Source of the DNA: Haloechinothrix alba
Lineage (GTDB): Bacteria > Actinomycetota > Actinomycetes > Mycobacteriales > Pseudonocardiaceae
Direction of reading: 5' to 3'
NCBI RefSeq assembly: GCF_900188115.1
Contig: NZ_FZNW01000004.1
Span: forward strand, 186,001-250,000
DNA length: 64,000 nucleotides
Notes under the pieces: generated by a model
What the model was told of the DNA's origin: nothing
Database searches by the model: none
The model's input: only the letters and a program-made list of their open reading frames with translations
Position numbers and translations under genes: made by a program
Part shown: one piece after another, positions 17,566 through 25,766 of the stretch
How positions within the stretch are numbered: the first letter of the stretch is position 1
How the letters are laid out: each line of letters opens with the position of its first letter

Positions 17566-18558
17566 ATGGATGGATCGCTGTCCCACACGTACCAGACACA
17601 GCCGTGGACGAGGCGGGAGCTGGAGCAGGCGAAGGGGGAGACCACGGTCTCGGTCGTACTGCCCGCGCTGAACGAGGAGGACACGGTGGCGGGCGTCGTG
17701 GAGTCGGTCCGCCCGCTGGTCGGTGGTCTTGTCGACGAGGTGGTCGTCGTCGACTCCGGTTCGACGGACGCTACACCCGAACGGGCGCGTGACGCCGGCG
17801 CCCGCGTGGAGCGGTGTCGGGACATCCTGCCGGAGATCGAGCCCGTGCCGGGCAAGGGCGACGTGCTCTGGCGGTCCCTGGCGGCTACCAGCGGTGACGT
17901 CCTCGTCTTCCTGGACTCCGACCTCGTCGAGCCCGACCCGGCGTTCGTGCCGGGGTTGCTCGGCCCGTTGCTGTGTGACAGCGGCGTACACCTGGTCAAG
18001 GGCTTCTACCGGCGACCACTCCGGGTGGAGAGCGAGGAGTGGGACACGGGCGGCGGTCGCGTCACCGAGCTGCTCGCCCGCCCTGTGCTGGACGCGTTCC
18101 GCCCGGCGCTGTCGGGCTTGATCCAACCGCTCGGCGGGGAGTACGCGGCCACACGGAGCCTGCTGGAGTCGGTGCCGTTCGCCACCGGGTACGGCGTGGA
18201 GATCGGTCTGCTGCTCGACACCGAACAGCGGTACGGCGCGGACGCGCTCGCGCAGGTCAATCTCGGGGTGCGTAAACACCGCAACCGGTCACTGCTGCAG
18301 CTCGGGGTGATGGCCAGGCAGATCCTCGGTACGGTGCTGAGCCGGTGCCAGCCCGACCCGGGCCCGGGGACGAACACGGGAACGCGCCCGGCGACCAACG
18401 AGGAGACGGCCCCGGCCTCGACCGGGACCGTGCTGACGCAGTTCGTGCAGGTGGCCGGGGAGTGGTTGCCCACGAGCACCGAGGTCTCCGTCGGCGACCG
18501 GCCGCCCATGAACACCTTGCGGGCACGGAGCGCGGCCGGCGTGCCCGCGGGTCCGTGA
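17566..18558 (+). CDS. gpgS: Glucosyl-3-phosphoglycerate synthase
   Basis: 330 residues (M. tuberculosis GpgS Rv1208 is 324). A retaining GT81 enzyme with a GT-A fold: SVVLPALNEEDTVAGVV near residues 29-45, VVVDSGSTDAT near 62, PGKGDVLWRSLAATSGD with the phosphoglycerate-binding part, the D-S-D metal motif in VFLDSDLVEPD near 118, and KGFYRRPL. It makes glucosyl-3-phosphoglycerate from UDP-glucose and 3-phosphoglycerate, the first committed step of methylglucose lipopolysaccharide synthesis. The last 60 residues (PGPGTNTGTRPATNEETAP...) are low-complexity and look disordered. The gene is followed by the DivIVA-domain and tagA genes as in Rv1208-Rv1210. Confidence 0.92.
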   Translation: MDGSLSHTYQTQPWTRRELEQAKGETTVSVVLPALNEEDTVAGVVESVRPLVGGLVDEVVVVDSGSTDATPERARDAGARVERCRDILPEIEPVPGKGDVLWRSLAATSGDVLVFLDSDLVEPDPAFVPGLLGPLLCDSGVHLVKGFYRRPLRVESEEWDTGGGRVTELLARPVLDAFRPALSGLIQPLGGEYAATRSLLESVPFATGYGVEIGLLLDTEQRYGADALAQVNLGVRKHRNRSLLQLGVMARQILGTVLSRCQPDPGPGTNTGTRPATNEETAPASTGTVLTQFVQVAGEWLPTSTEVSVGDRPPMNTLRARSAAGVPAGP

Positions 18559-18635
18559 GCGGGTCGTGCGGAGGTCCGGAACGCGCGCTGAGCCGCCCTG
18601 ACACCCCGCCGTAGGCGGTATGCCAGGATCGTCGC

Positions 18636-18971
18636 GTGACAACCGTGCTCCTCTACCTCGTCGTGATGCTGCTCGTCGGCGCGGTGGTGTTCCTGCTCGC
18701 CGCCGTGGTGTTCGGCCGTGGCGAGGAACTCGAGCCGTTGCCGCCCGGGACCTCGCCGACCCGGCTGCCGGCACAGGACATCACCGGAGCCGACGTCGCG
18801 CAGGTGCGGTTCCAGATCGTGCTGCGTGGCTACAAGATGTCCGAGGTCGACTGGGTGTTGCACCGCCTCGGTGGTGAGCTGGACTCGGCGCGCGAGAGGA
18901 TTGCCGTGCTCGAGCGCCGGTGCGCCGATGCCGGGCTGGTTGTCGAGCAGGCAGCGGGGGACGAGCGATGA
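18636..18971 (+). CDS. Membrane protein with DivIVA domain
   Basis: 111 residues. One N-terminal membrane segment (residues 4-26, LLYLVVMLLVGAVVFLLAAVVF) is followed by a short linker. Residues 50-105 (DVAQVRFQIVLRGYKMSEVDWVLHRL, then a heptad-like helix to residue 103) match the DivIVA-domain repeat found in Wag31/SepF-associated small proteins. It is probably anchored in the membrane with the coiled coil in the cytoplasm, near growth sites; a direct role in polar growth is inferred. It matches Rv1209 in position and size. GTG 18636 is 6 bases after CAGGAT, a weak leaderless -10. Confidence 0.8.
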   Translation: MTTVLLYLVVMLLVGAVVFLLAAVVFGRGEELEPLPPGTSPTRLPAQDITGADVAQVRFQIVLRGYKMSEVDWVLHRLGGELDSARERIAVLERRCADAGLVVEQAAGDER

Positions 18972-19006
18972 GCCGTGGTAGGACGATGAGGTACCGGTGA
19001 GGTCCC

Positions 19007-19588
19007 GTGAGTGATGCCCAGGCGTTGGTGACCGCCGAGGAAGACCTGCCCCGCTGCCCGTGGGCCAACACCGCGCCGGATTACGCCGAGTACCACGACA
19101 CCGAGTGGGGGGTGCCGCTGACCGGCGAGATCGCCATGTTCGAGCGGCTGTGCCTCGAGTCGTTCCAGTCCGGGTTGTCGTGGTTGGTGATCTTGCGTAA
19201 GCGGGACGCGTTCCGGCGCGCGTTCGCGGGGTTCGACCCGGCGCGAGTGGCGGAGTTCGACTCCGATGACGTCGAGCGGCTACTCACCGACACCGACATC
19301 GTCCGGAACCGGGCCAAGATCGAGGCCGTGATCGCCAACGCCCGGCTGATCCCCGGCCTCGAGATCGCCCTCGACGAGCTGCTCTGGTCGTTCGCCCCGG
19401 CTCCGGGCGAGCACACCCGGCCGTCCGACATATCCGAGGTGCCCGCCACGAGCGACGCCTCCCGGGCGATGGCGCGCGAGCTCAAGCGTCGCGGCTTCTC
19501 GTTCGTCGGGCCGACAACGTGTTACGCGCTCATGCAGGCCACGGGCATGGTCGACGACCACGTGGCCGGTTGCTGGCTCGCCTCGTGA
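19007..19588 (+). CDS. tagA: DNA-3-methyladenine glycosylase I
   Basis: 193 residues. A TagA/Tag-I base-excision enzyme: RCPWA with C17, YHDTEWG with H30, FQSGLSWLVILRKRDAFRRAF, and the C-terminal DDHVAGCW, whose His and Cys complete the structural zinc site seen in E. coli Tag (Cys4, His17, His175, Cys179). It removes 3-methyladenine from alkylated DNA by flipping the base into a pocket lined by the conserved Glu and aromatic residues. It follows the DivIVA-domain gene after 35 bp, as in Rv1209-Rv1210, so co-transcription is likely. The crotonase gene is convergent 76 bp beyond. Confidence 0.92.
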   Translation: MSDAQALVTAEEDLPRCPWANTAPDYAEYHDTEWGVPLTGEIAMFERLCLESFQSGLSWLVILRKRDAFRRAFAGFDPARVAEFDSDDVERLLTDTDIVRNRAKIEAVIANARLIPGLEIALDELLWSFAPAPGEHTRPSDISEVPATSDASRAMARELKRRGFSFVGPTTCYALMQATGMVDDHVAGCWLAS

Positions 19589-19664
19589 CGCTCGAGGAAC
19601 GTCCAGCGGCCTGCCAGGGTCGCCGAGGTGGTCTGCGCAGGCACGACCGCCGGGACCGCCCCGG

Positions 19665-20486
19665 TCACTGCCCGGTGAAGGTGGGTTCCCGCTTGGCGAC
19701 GAACGCCTCGACCGCCTCGCGGTGGTCTGCGGTTCGGCCGAGCTCGGTCTGCGCGGCCTCCTCGGTGGCGAGCGCCTCGCCGAACGTCGACTCGGCCGCG
19801 CCGGACAGGCTTTCCTTGATCTTGCGGTAGGCGACCGTCGGACCCGCGGCGAGGCGGGCCGCCAGCTGTTGGGCCCGGTTCGTGGCCTCGCCGTCGGGGA
19901 CGACCTCGGAGACCAGGCCGATGCGCAGCGCCTCCTCCGCGGGAACCTTGCGCGCGAGCAGCATCAGCTCGAGCGCGCGCCCGTAGCCGATCAGTCGTTG
20001 CAATGTCCAGGACGCGCCGGAGTCCGGCCCGAGACCCACGTTGGCGAAGGCCATGAGGAAGTTCGACGAGGTGGCCGCGATACGGAGGTCGGCGGCGTAG
20101 GCGAACGCCGCGCCGGCACCGGCCGCCGGGCCGTTCACTGCCGCGATGATCGGCTTGGGCATGCTCGCGATCGCGGTGGCGATCGGGTTGTAGTGCTCGC
20201 CAACGGTCCGCAGGGGAGCGGGGTCGTCGGCGAGCAGCAGGCTGACGTGCTCCTTGAGGTCCTGCCCCGCGCAGAATGCGGTACCCGCACCGGTCAGCAC
20301 GATCGCCCCGACCTGCTGGTCGGCTTCCGCCGCACGCAGCTCGGCAAGCAGCCGTTCCTTCAGCGCGACGTTGAGCGCGTTGTAGGAGTCGGGCCGGTTC
20401 AGCGTGATGGTGCGAACCCCCTCGGCATCGGCGGTGGTCACCATATCCTGATCCGGGTCGGCCCCGGTGCTGGCGTTGGCTGTCAC
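19665..20486 (-). CDS. Enoyl-CoA hydratase/isomerase family protein
   Basis: 273 residues. A crotonase-fold protein: RPDSYNALNVALKERLLAEL, first oxyanion-hole loop AGTAFCAGQDLKEH near 72-85, second loop AAVNGPAAGAGAAFAYAADLRIA near 117-139, and GLGPDSGASWTLQRLIG, whose Asp lies where the PaaG-type isomerases keep a catalytic Asp. The best family label is PaaG-like enoyl-CoA hydratase/isomerase, acting on acyl-CoA thioesters in the cytoplasm. ATG is taken at 20486 with a GGAGGA box upstream (CCAAGGAGGAGTGACG region). It is convergent with tagA and divergent from the DUF3117 gene across 396 bp. The substrate is unknown. Confidence 0.88.
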   Translation of the reverse strand: MTANASTGADPDQDMVTTADAEGVRTITLNRPDSYNALNVALKERLLAELRAAEADQQVGAIVLTGAGTAFCAGQDLKEHVSLLLADDPAPLRTVGEHYNPIATAIASMPKPIIAAVNGPAAGAGAAFAYAADLRIAATSSNFLMAFANVGLGPDSGASWTLQRLIGYGRALELMLLARKVPAEEALRIGLVSEVVPDGEATNRAQQLAARLAAGPTVAYRKIKESLSGAAESTFGEALATEEAAQTELGRTADHREAVEAFVAKREPTFTGQ

Positions 20487-20528
20487 GTCGTCACTCCTCC
20501 TTGGATCCGGGATTTGCTGCCTGGTGGT

Positions 20529-20557
20529 CGGACCAGAGCTCGAGGTATATCAGCGGT
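20529..20557. repeat. Dispersed repeat, copy A
   Basis: CGGACCAGAGCTCGAGG (20529-20545) followed by an 8-base variable stretch ending in CAGCGGT is repeated at 24861-24889: 17 bases identical, then TATATCAGCGGT here against AATCACAGCGGT there. Confidence 0.6.
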
Positions 20558-20560
20558 GGT

Positions 20561-20582
20561 GCCACCGGCCGGGCCCGGTGGC
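20561..20582. terminator. GC-rich hairpin GCCACCGG / CCGGTGGC
   Basis: Perfect 8-bp arms with a 6-base loop, about 75 bp upstream of the crotonase start. In that position it cannot terminate the crotonase gene and may instead be a leader structure or part of the dispersed repeat. Confidence 0.35.
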
Positions 20583-20882
20583 GCGCATGGTTACCCCGCC
20601 AGCCTGCCGTATCCGGGGCCGCGCGCACCCTCCGGTGCTGCATTGATCGGTGTCCGTGCCGACGGTGAGGCGTTTACCAGCGTTGATACCCGCACGCAAG
20701 GCGCCATCCGCTTGAGCAGCGAGATCGACGATAGGGGACAATGGGTGTGTGAGGTTTCACTGGCGGGCGCTTACGGGTGCGGGTGGTCCGAGGTATCCGC
20801 GCCCGCTCACCGAGCCTCGTCGACCCGGTTGGCTTTGGCGAGCGCGACCCGGGCGCGCTGGTTGATACGGAGGGAGCACGCT

Positions 20883-21050
20883 ATGGCGGCCATGAAGCCC
20901 AGGACCGGAGATGGTCCCCTCGAGGTCGTGAAGGAGGGACGTGGCCTAGTGATGCGGGTACCACTGGAAGGCGGTGGGCGGCTCGTCGTCGAGATTACGG
21001 CCGACGAAGCCAAGGACCTCTGTGTCGCCTTGCAGGAGGCAACGGGATAG
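20883..21050 (+). CDS. DUF3117 small protein (Rv1211-like)
   Basis: 55 residues, the usual size of this actinobacterial family. Sequence MAAMKPRTGDGPLEVVKEGR leads into LVMRVPLEGGGRLVVEITADEAKDL and ends near EATG. A compact beta-rich small protein, function unknown. ATG 20883 is set by CGGAGGGAG 5-13 bases upstream, and the long in-frame extension to 19722 is antisense to the crotonase. Conservation of the tagA-to-DUF3117 neighbourhood follows M. tuberculosis Rv1210-Rv1211, except that the crotonase intervenes here. Leucyl aminopeptidase begins 50 bp downstream on the same strand. Confidence 0.88.
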   Translation: MAAMKPRTGDGPLEVVKEGRGLVMRVPLEGGGRLVVEITADEAKDLCVALQEATG

Positions 21051-21100
21051 CCGGCAGGGTGGATCCGAACGACGAGGTTACAGCGCACGGAAGGGGCGGG

Positions 21101-22630
21101 GTGTCGGTTCCGCGCACGGGAGTCCCTTCCATTCCGCGTGAGCTGCCCTCGGTCGAGGTCGTCGCATCCGGTACCGGCGACGAGCCGCTGGCCGTGCTGG
21201 TGTCGAGGGAGGCGGTCGACAGCGCAGGGCGGACCGGCAGGGAGCAGCTCGCCGCCGCGGAACACCGCCGGCCCGCCGAGCTCATGGCTCGGCTCGGCGC
21301 GAAGGGGTCGGCAGGCGAACTACGCAGGGTGGACGAGCCGGCGCCACAGGCCCGCTGGCTGGTGGGTACCGGGGACGGCTCCGGAGCGGACTACCGGGAG
21401 GCCGGTGCGGCGCTGATCCGCGCGGTAGGGTCCGACGCCGAAGCGTGCACCGGCTCGGGTGGGCAGGCATCAGAGGTGGTGCGGGTCGCCCTTCCCCCCG
21501 ATATGGAGCCGGACGCGGTCGACGATCTGGTGTACGGGCTCGCGCTCGGCGGGTACCGGTACCGGGTCGGTTCGGCGAACCAGGACATGCCGGTGCGTGG
21601 CGTGCGCCTGGTGGTCCCGGAAGGGAGTCAGGAGTCCGCCTACCGCCCGGCTGTGGCGCGGGCGAGCGAGCTCGCGGCAGCCACGGCGCTGGCCAGGGAT
21701 CTCGCCAACACACCGTCGAACGTGAAGAACCCGGCCTGGCTCGCGCGTGTCGCGCGGGACCTCGCCGATGATCGTGTGGGACTCGACGTGCGTGTGCGCG
21801 ACGAGGGGTGGCTGGCTGAGCACGGTTTCGGTGGCATCCTCGCCGTCGGAGGCGGTTCGGCGAGCGCTCCCCGGTTGATCGAGCTCAGCTACGACCCCGG
21901 AGTCGGCGGTGCCCATGTACTGCTTGTCGGCAAGGGCATCACCTTCGACACCGGTGGGTTGTCCATCAAACCCGCGGACGGCATGCACCTGATGCGCACG
22001 GACATGTCCGGCGGCGCCGCGGTACTCGCCGCGATGCGCGCGATCGCGACCCTCGGTATCGCTACGCGGGTGACCGCGCTTGTGCCCGCGGCCGAGAACC
22101 ACGTCTCGGGTGCGGCTTACCGGCCAGGGGATGTGGTGCGGCACTACGGTGGGCGCACGAGCGAGATCACCAACACCGACGCCGAGGGGCGGATCGTACT
22201 CGCCGATGCGCTCGCCTACGGGATCGAGCGCGCGGCGCCGGACGCGGTCGTCGACGTTGCGACGTTGACCGGGGCCATGAAGGTCTCGCTGGGAGTGCGC
22301 ACCGGTGGCGTGTTCGCCAGCGAGACCTCGCTGGCGGAGCGGGTGTGCGCGGCAGGGCAGCGGGTCGGCGAGGCGTGGTGGACCATGCCGCTGCTGGACG
22401 ATCACGCCGAGTCGGTGGTCAGCGAGATCGCGGACCTGCGACAGGCCCCGCAGGGGCCCGGCGGGGTCACCGCGGCGCTGTTCCTGCGGGAGTTCGCCGG
22501 TGACCTGCCGTGGGCGCATCTGGACATCGCCGGTCCGGCCCGGGCGGAGAGCACCTACCGCGAGGTGGTTCCCGGTGGAACGGGATTCGCCGCGCGGACC
22601 CTCGTCGAGCTCGTGGCCGGCTACGCCTGA
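21101..22630 (+). CDS. pepA: Leucyl aminopeptidase (M17)
   Basis: 509 residues. The N-terminal macro-like domain (about 1-175) is poorly conserved. The catalytic M17 domain shows the metal lysine in LLVGKGITFDTGGLSIKP, DMSGGAAVLAAM, the bicarbonate-site NTDAEGRIVLADAL, and DVATLTGAMKVSLG. It is a di-zinc/manganese hexameric enzyme releasing N-terminal amino acids and cleaving Cys-Gly peptides in the cytosol. The start is uncertain: GTG 21101 has AAGGGGCGGG directly ahead, while GTG 21059 would add 14 residues. PepA proteins can also bind DNA in some bacteria, but nothing here indicates it. Downstream an MFS gene follows after 91 bp. Confidence 0.9.
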   Translation: MSVPRTGVPSIPRELPSVEVVASGTGDEPLAVLVSREAVDSAGRTGREQLAAAEHRRPAELMARLGAKGSAGELRRVDEPAPQARWLVGTGDGSGADYREAGAALIRAVGSDAEACTGSGGQASEVVRVALPPDMEPDAVDDLVYGLALGGYRYRVGSANQDMPVRGVRLVVPEGSQESAYRPAVARASELAAATALARDLANTPSNVKNPAWLARVARDLADDRVGLDVRVRDEGWLAEHGFGGILAVGGGSASAPRLIELSYDPGVGGAHVLLVGKGITFDTGGLSIKPADGMHLMRTDMSGGAAVLAAMRAIATLGIATRVTALVPAAENHVSGAAYRPGDVVRHYGGRTSEITNTDAEGRIVLADALAYGIERAAPDAVVDVATLTGAMKVSLGVRTGGVFASETSLAERVCAAGQRVGEAWWTMPLLDDHAESVVSEIADLRQAPQGPGGVTAALFLREFAGDLPWAHLDIAGPARAESTYREVVPGGTGFAARTLVELVAGYA

Positions 22631-22721
22631 CGAAGCCGCCCGCGCGGCGTCGACTCCGGGGCATGTCTGGTTTCCCACACTCGCCTTCGCCCGGCGCGGC
22701 TCGCACGTACGATCGACGGCC

Positions 22722-24059
22722 GTGTCCTCGAACGTCCGGAGCCGCACGCGCCCGGGCGCCCTGGCAGCACGCGGCGCTGATGTGCGCGCCGTCACCGCCG
22801 CGGTCTTCGCAGCGGGCGTGGCCTCGTTCGCGCTGCTCTACGCCCCGCAACCGGTGCTGCCGCAGATCGCCGGGGAGTTCGGCCTCGACGCGGGTTCGGC
22901 GTCGTTGGCGGTGTCGGTAGCTACCGGCGCGCTCGCCGTCGCCGTGCTGCCGATCGCCACCCTCTCGGAGGTCGTGGGCAGGCGACCGGTCATCGCGTGT
23001 TCCCTTGCCGTCTCGGTCCTGATGGGCGCGCTCATCCCGCTGGTGCCGAGCTTCACGGTGCTGCTGGTGATGCGTGCCGTCCAGGGCGCTGCGATCGCGG
23101 GGTTCCCCGGCGTGGCCGCGGCGTTCCTTGCCGAGCGCCTCGGCGCGCGTGGTGTGGCGGGAGCTGTCGGAGCGATGGTCGCCGGGAACACCATCGGTGG
23201 CATGCTCGGCAGGCTGGCCACCGGCGTCAGCGCGGACTGGCTCGGCTGGCGGGCGGCCATGGCCTGCTCGGCGGTCCTGGCGCTGGCCTGCGCCGTCGTT
23301 GCCGGTGCCGCACTGGTTCGGTTGAACAGGCGTGTACCCGCCGACGGGCCGGCATCGGAGCAGGACCGGGAGGTCGGGGTGCTGCGCGGTCTGGGAGCCG
23401 CGCTGGCGAGCCCGGTGCTGCTTGCGCAGTACTCGGTGGCGCTGCTGGGGATGGGGGCTTTCGTCGCGCTGTACAACGCCGCGTCGTTCCGGCTGACCGG
23501 GGATCCGTTCCACCTCGCCCCCGCCGTGGCCTCGATGGTGTTCCTGGCGTACGCGATGGGTACGGTGTCGTCCTCGCTGGCCGGGAGGTTGGTCGGCCGG
23601 TTCGGCAGGACCGGCTCCCTGCTCGGTGCGCTTGCCGGAACCGTGCTCGGCGCGATGATGACCCTCGCGGGCTCGTTGCCTGTGGTGATCGCTGGTTTCG
23701 TGGTGCTCACTGCCGGGTTCTTCGCCGCGCACGCTGTCTCCAGCGGGTGGACGGCGAGTGCCGCTCGTCGCGGGGGCCGGGGCCAAGCCTCCGGGCTGTA
23801 CACGCTGGCGTACTACGTGGGCTCCAGTGTGGGTGGCACGGTCGGCAGCGTGGTCTTCGCCAGGGCGGGGTGGGGCGCGCTCATCGTGATGGTGACCGCA
23901 TGGCTCGGCTGCGCGGTGCTGGCAGTGCTCGCGGTCCGTAGCCGGGATGAGCCGCGGGTGCCGGCCCCGGTGGGTTGCGGCGGATCTCGGCGGACGGACA
24001 ACTCCGGCGCCGGGCCGGTAGCCGCCCATGTGGTCGGGCCGGGCGGCAGGAGCGAGTAG
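22722..24059 (+). CDS. MFS transporter, AraJ/YnfM-like exporter
   Basis: 445 residues with 12 predicted membrane segments beginning near residue 25 (AAVFAAGVASFALLYAPQPVLPQIAGEF). The intracellular loop 2 signature appears as LSEVVGRRPVIACSLAVS, and the antiporter-type motif C region as MVAGNTIGGMLGRLATGVSADWLGWR. It resembles the drug/sugar-efflux subgroup of the major facilitator superfamily, driven by proton exchange; the substrate cannot be deduced. The long in-frame extension to 22305 overlaps pepA and is rejected. GTG 22722 has TACGAT 8 bases upstream. Its stop is 6 bp from that of the convergent O-methyltransferase gene. Confidence 0.85.
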   Translation: MSSNVRSRTRPGALAARGADVRAVTAAVFAAGVASFALLYAPQPVLPQIAGEFGLDAGSASLAVSVATGALAVAVLPIATLSEVVGRRPVIACSLAVSVLMGALIPLVPSFTVLLVMRAVQGAAIAGFPGVAAAFLAERLGARGVAGAVGAMVAGNTIGGMLGRLATGVSADWLGWRAAMACSAVLALACAVVAGAALVRLNRRVPADGPASEQDREVGVLRGLGAALASPVLLAQYSVALLGMGAFVALYNAASFRLTGDPFHLAPAVASMVFLAYAMGTVSSSLAGRLVGRFGRTGSLLGALAGTVLGAMMTLAGSLPVVIAGFVVLTAGFFAAHAVSSGWTASAARRGGRGQASGLYTLAYYVGSSVGGTVGSVVFARAGWGALIVMVTAWLGCAVLAVLAVRSRDEPRVPAPVGCGGSRRTDNSGAGPVAAHVVGPGGRSE

Positions 24060-24065
24060 CCGCCC

Positions 24066-24719
24066 CTAATGGGCGGATCGGGCGGCTACGAGGACCCCGT
24101 CGCCGACCGGTAGCAGTGCCGGCCGGAGCCGCTCGTCCTCGGAGACCGTGCGGGCGAGCTCGCGCATCGCCAGCGTCTCCGGGTCGCGCCGTGCGGGGTC
24201 GGTGAACCGACCGTGCGCACCGATCCCGCCGAACGCGATCACCCCGCCCGCTCGCAGCAGGGCCACGCCGTGCTGGTAGTAGCGCTGGTACTCGACCTTC
24301 GCGGCGTCGACGTAGACCAGGTCGTAGCCGCCGTCGGTCAGGCGGGGCAGCACATCGACGGCCCTGCCCGCGATCAGCCTCGCGCGTCCGGCGGGGAACC
24401 CCGCTGCGGTGAACGCGTGCCGGGCAGCGTGCTGGAACTCGGGCTCGATGTCGATCGAGGTGAGCACACCGTCGCCTGCCATTCCGCGGAGCAGGTACAG
24501 GCCGCTGACCCCGGCGCCCGTGCCGACCTCCACGACCGCGCGGGCACACAGTGTCGTCGCGAGGAAACGCAGCGTCGCACCGACCGAGGGTGTCGCGGTG
24601 GGGCATCCCAGCTCGCCTGCGGCGTCGCGGGCGCGGGCGAGCACGTCGTCCTCGGGCAGGTACTCCTCGCTGTGCTCGGCGAGGGCCGCGAGACCGGTGA
24701 GGTGCGTCTGGGAGGTCAC
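24066..24719 (-). CDS. O-methyltransferase, class I SAM-dependent
   Basis: 217 residues. A catechol-O-methyltransferase-like (family 3) fold: VVEVGTGAGVSGLYLLRGM SAM loop near residues 62-80, TSIDIEPEFQHAAR acidic loop, and DLVYVDAAKVEYQRYYQHGVALLRAGGVIAF with the metal-binding Asp. Its counterpart is M. tuberculosis Rv1220c, which also stands divergent from sigE. It is cytosolic and would methylate a small phenolic or similar acceptor, unidentified. GTG 24719 is the only well-placed start, right after the first copy of the 72-bp repeat begins. The 366 bp to sigE hold the repeats. Confidence 0.9.
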   Translation of the reverse strand: MTSQTHLTGLAALAEHSEEYLPEDDVLARARDAAGELGCPTATPSVGATLRFLATTLCARAVVEVGTGAGVSGLYLLRGMAGDGVLTSIDIEPEFQHAARHAFTAAGFPAGRARLIAGRAVDVLPRLTDGGYDLVYVDAAKVEYQRYYQHGVALLRAGGVIAFGGIGAHGRFTDPARRDPETLAMRELARTVSEDERLRPALLPVGDGVLVAARSAH

Positions 24720-24730
24720 ATGACGAGGCT

Positions 24731-24955
24731 AGCGGTTGGTCCGGCCGCCGTCCGGCAGACGGGGCCGCGCGCTGAACAGTCGGGGGCGCGTCAGCGCCAC
24801 CGTTGAGGGTGGTGGGAGACGGGCGGGCGGTCGCGGCTGGCGGAGCTTCCTTCCGGCGGCCGGACCAGAGCTCGAGGAATCACAGCGGTTGGTCCGGCCG
24901 CCGTCCGGCAGACGGGGCCGCGCGCTGAACAGTCGGGGGCGCGTCAGCGCCACCG
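24731..24955. repeat. Perfect 72-bp direct repeat, two copies 153 bp apart
   Basis: Copies at 24731-24802 and 24884-24955 are identical over all 72 bases. Each starts AGCGGTTGGTCCGGC and ends GCGCGTCAGCGCCACCG, and contains GTCCGG/CCGGAC-type short inverted repeats. The first 25 bases also occur once inverted at 27987-28011. Perfect identity implies recent duplication or selection. Confidence 0.85.
24861..24889. repeat. Dispersed repeat, copy B
   Basis: CGGACCAGAGCTCGAGG at 24861-24877 is identical to 20529-20545, followed by AATCACAGCGGT. It directly precedes the second copy of the 72-bp repeat and overlaps its first bases. Confidence 0.6.
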
Positions 24956-25033
24956 GGACGATTCACAGACGTTTCTCAGGCGCTTCTCACGGCGACCCCA
25001 GCGGGGAGGCGCACACTGAAACCTCGCGGACGT

Positions 25034-25062
25034 GGGAACAACTCGCGAGGTGTCCGCGTTGA
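25034..25062 (+). promoter_or_regulatory. ECF-type promoter of sigE (GGGAAC-N17-CGTTGA)
   Basis: GGGAAC (25034-25039) and CGTTGA (25057-25062) are separated by exactly 17 bases. This is the GGAAC...CGTT pattern recognised by SigE/SigH/SigR-type ECF sigma factors. Transcription would start near 25069, leaving a 17-nt leader with AGGGAG (25073-25078) and ATG 25086. It suggests autoregulation and rules out the upstream in-frame starts. Confidence 0.65.
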
Positions 25063-25085
25063 GTACGACAGTAGGGAGTGCTCCC

Positions 25086-25766
25086 ATGGAGGAACCTGCA
25101 GGTTCTGTCAGCTCGGCAGAGACGACGAACGGAGTTGCTGCGTACACGATGCCTACAGAGTCGATGTCGGTGAACACCACGGTCGCCGGGGAACGAAGCG
25201 TCGATGGGGACGACGTCTCGGCTGAAGCCACGTGGACCCCGCCCACGTGGGATGAGGTCGTGCGCACGCACGCGAACCGCGTGTACCGCCTCGCGTACCG
25301 GCTCAGCGGCAACCCGCACGATGCGGAGGATCTCACCCAGGAGACGTTCATCCGGGTGTTCCGCTCGCTCGCGTCGTACAAGCCGGGGACCTTCGAGGGG
25401 TGGCTGCACCGCATCACCACCAACCTCTTCCTCGACATGGTGCGGCGCCGTTCCCGCGTGCGGATGGAAGGGTTGCCGGAGGACACCGACAGGGTCGTCG
25501 GGGACGACCCGAGCCCCGAACAGGTCTACTCGGACACCCACCTCGACCCGGACCTGCAGGCCGCGCTGGACGAGCTTCCCCCGGAGTTCCGTGCCGCGGT
25601 CGTGCTCTGTGACGTGGAGGGGCTCTCCTACGAGGAGATCGGCGCGACGCTCGGCGTTAAACTCGGTACCGTACGGAGCCGGATACACCGTGGCCGGCAG
25701 GCGCTGCGCGCATCGCTGGAGCGGCGCAAGGCCGGTGTCGTGGACGAGTTGAGGTCGACGGAATGA
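25086..25766 (+). CDS. sigE: ECF RNA polymerase sigma factor SigE
   Basis: 226 residues. Sigma region 2 lies at about residues 58-125, with [42 protein letters not shown] (region 2.2) and [18 protein letters not shown] (2.4). Sigma region 4 lies at about 160-215, with [24 protein letters not shown] and [15 protein letters not shown]. Very similar to M. tuberculosis SigE (Rv1221), which responds to envelope stress. The acidic/Thr-rich N-terminus varies. ATG 25086 is chosen because the ECF promoter would initiate near 25069. The stop overlaps the start of rseA (ATGA), so sigma and anti-sigma are made together. Confidence 0.95.
   Translation: MEEPAGSVSSAETTNGVAAYTMPTESMSVNTTVAGERSVDGDDVSAEATWTPPTWDEVVRTHANRVYRLAYRLSGNPHDAEDLTQETFIRVFRSLASYKPGTFEGWLHRITTNLFLDMVRRRSRVRMEGLPEDTDRVVGDDPSPEQVYSDTHLDPDLQAALDELPPEFRAAVVLCDVEGLSYEEIGATLGVKLGTVRSRIHRGRQALRASLERRKAGVVDELRSTE

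Larger units (their letters stand above)
20487..20882. other. 396-bp divergent intergenic region, crotonase / DUF3117
   Basis: No gene is supported; the open frame covering it belongs to the upstream extension of the DUF3117 frame. It contains a dispersed repeat copy (20529-20557), a GC hairpin (20561-20582) and the promoters of both flanking genes. A loose TTGAGC ... GACAAT pair (about 20712-20741, spacer 19) is the only plus-strand promoter candidate and would give a leader of about 135 nt. Confidence 0.5.
24720..25085. other. 366-bp divergent region between the O-methyltransferase and sigE
   Basis: Almost fully occupied by the two 72-bp direct repeat copies (24731-24802, 24884-24955), a dispersed repeat copy (24861-24889), and the ECF promoter of sigE (25034-25062). 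The short open frame 24736-25062 is an accident of the repeat. Confidence 0.7.

Noticed and set aside
24736-25062. ORF of 108 codons in the repeat region
   Set aside because: Consists largely of the 72-bp repeat read in one frame and runs into the sigE promoter.
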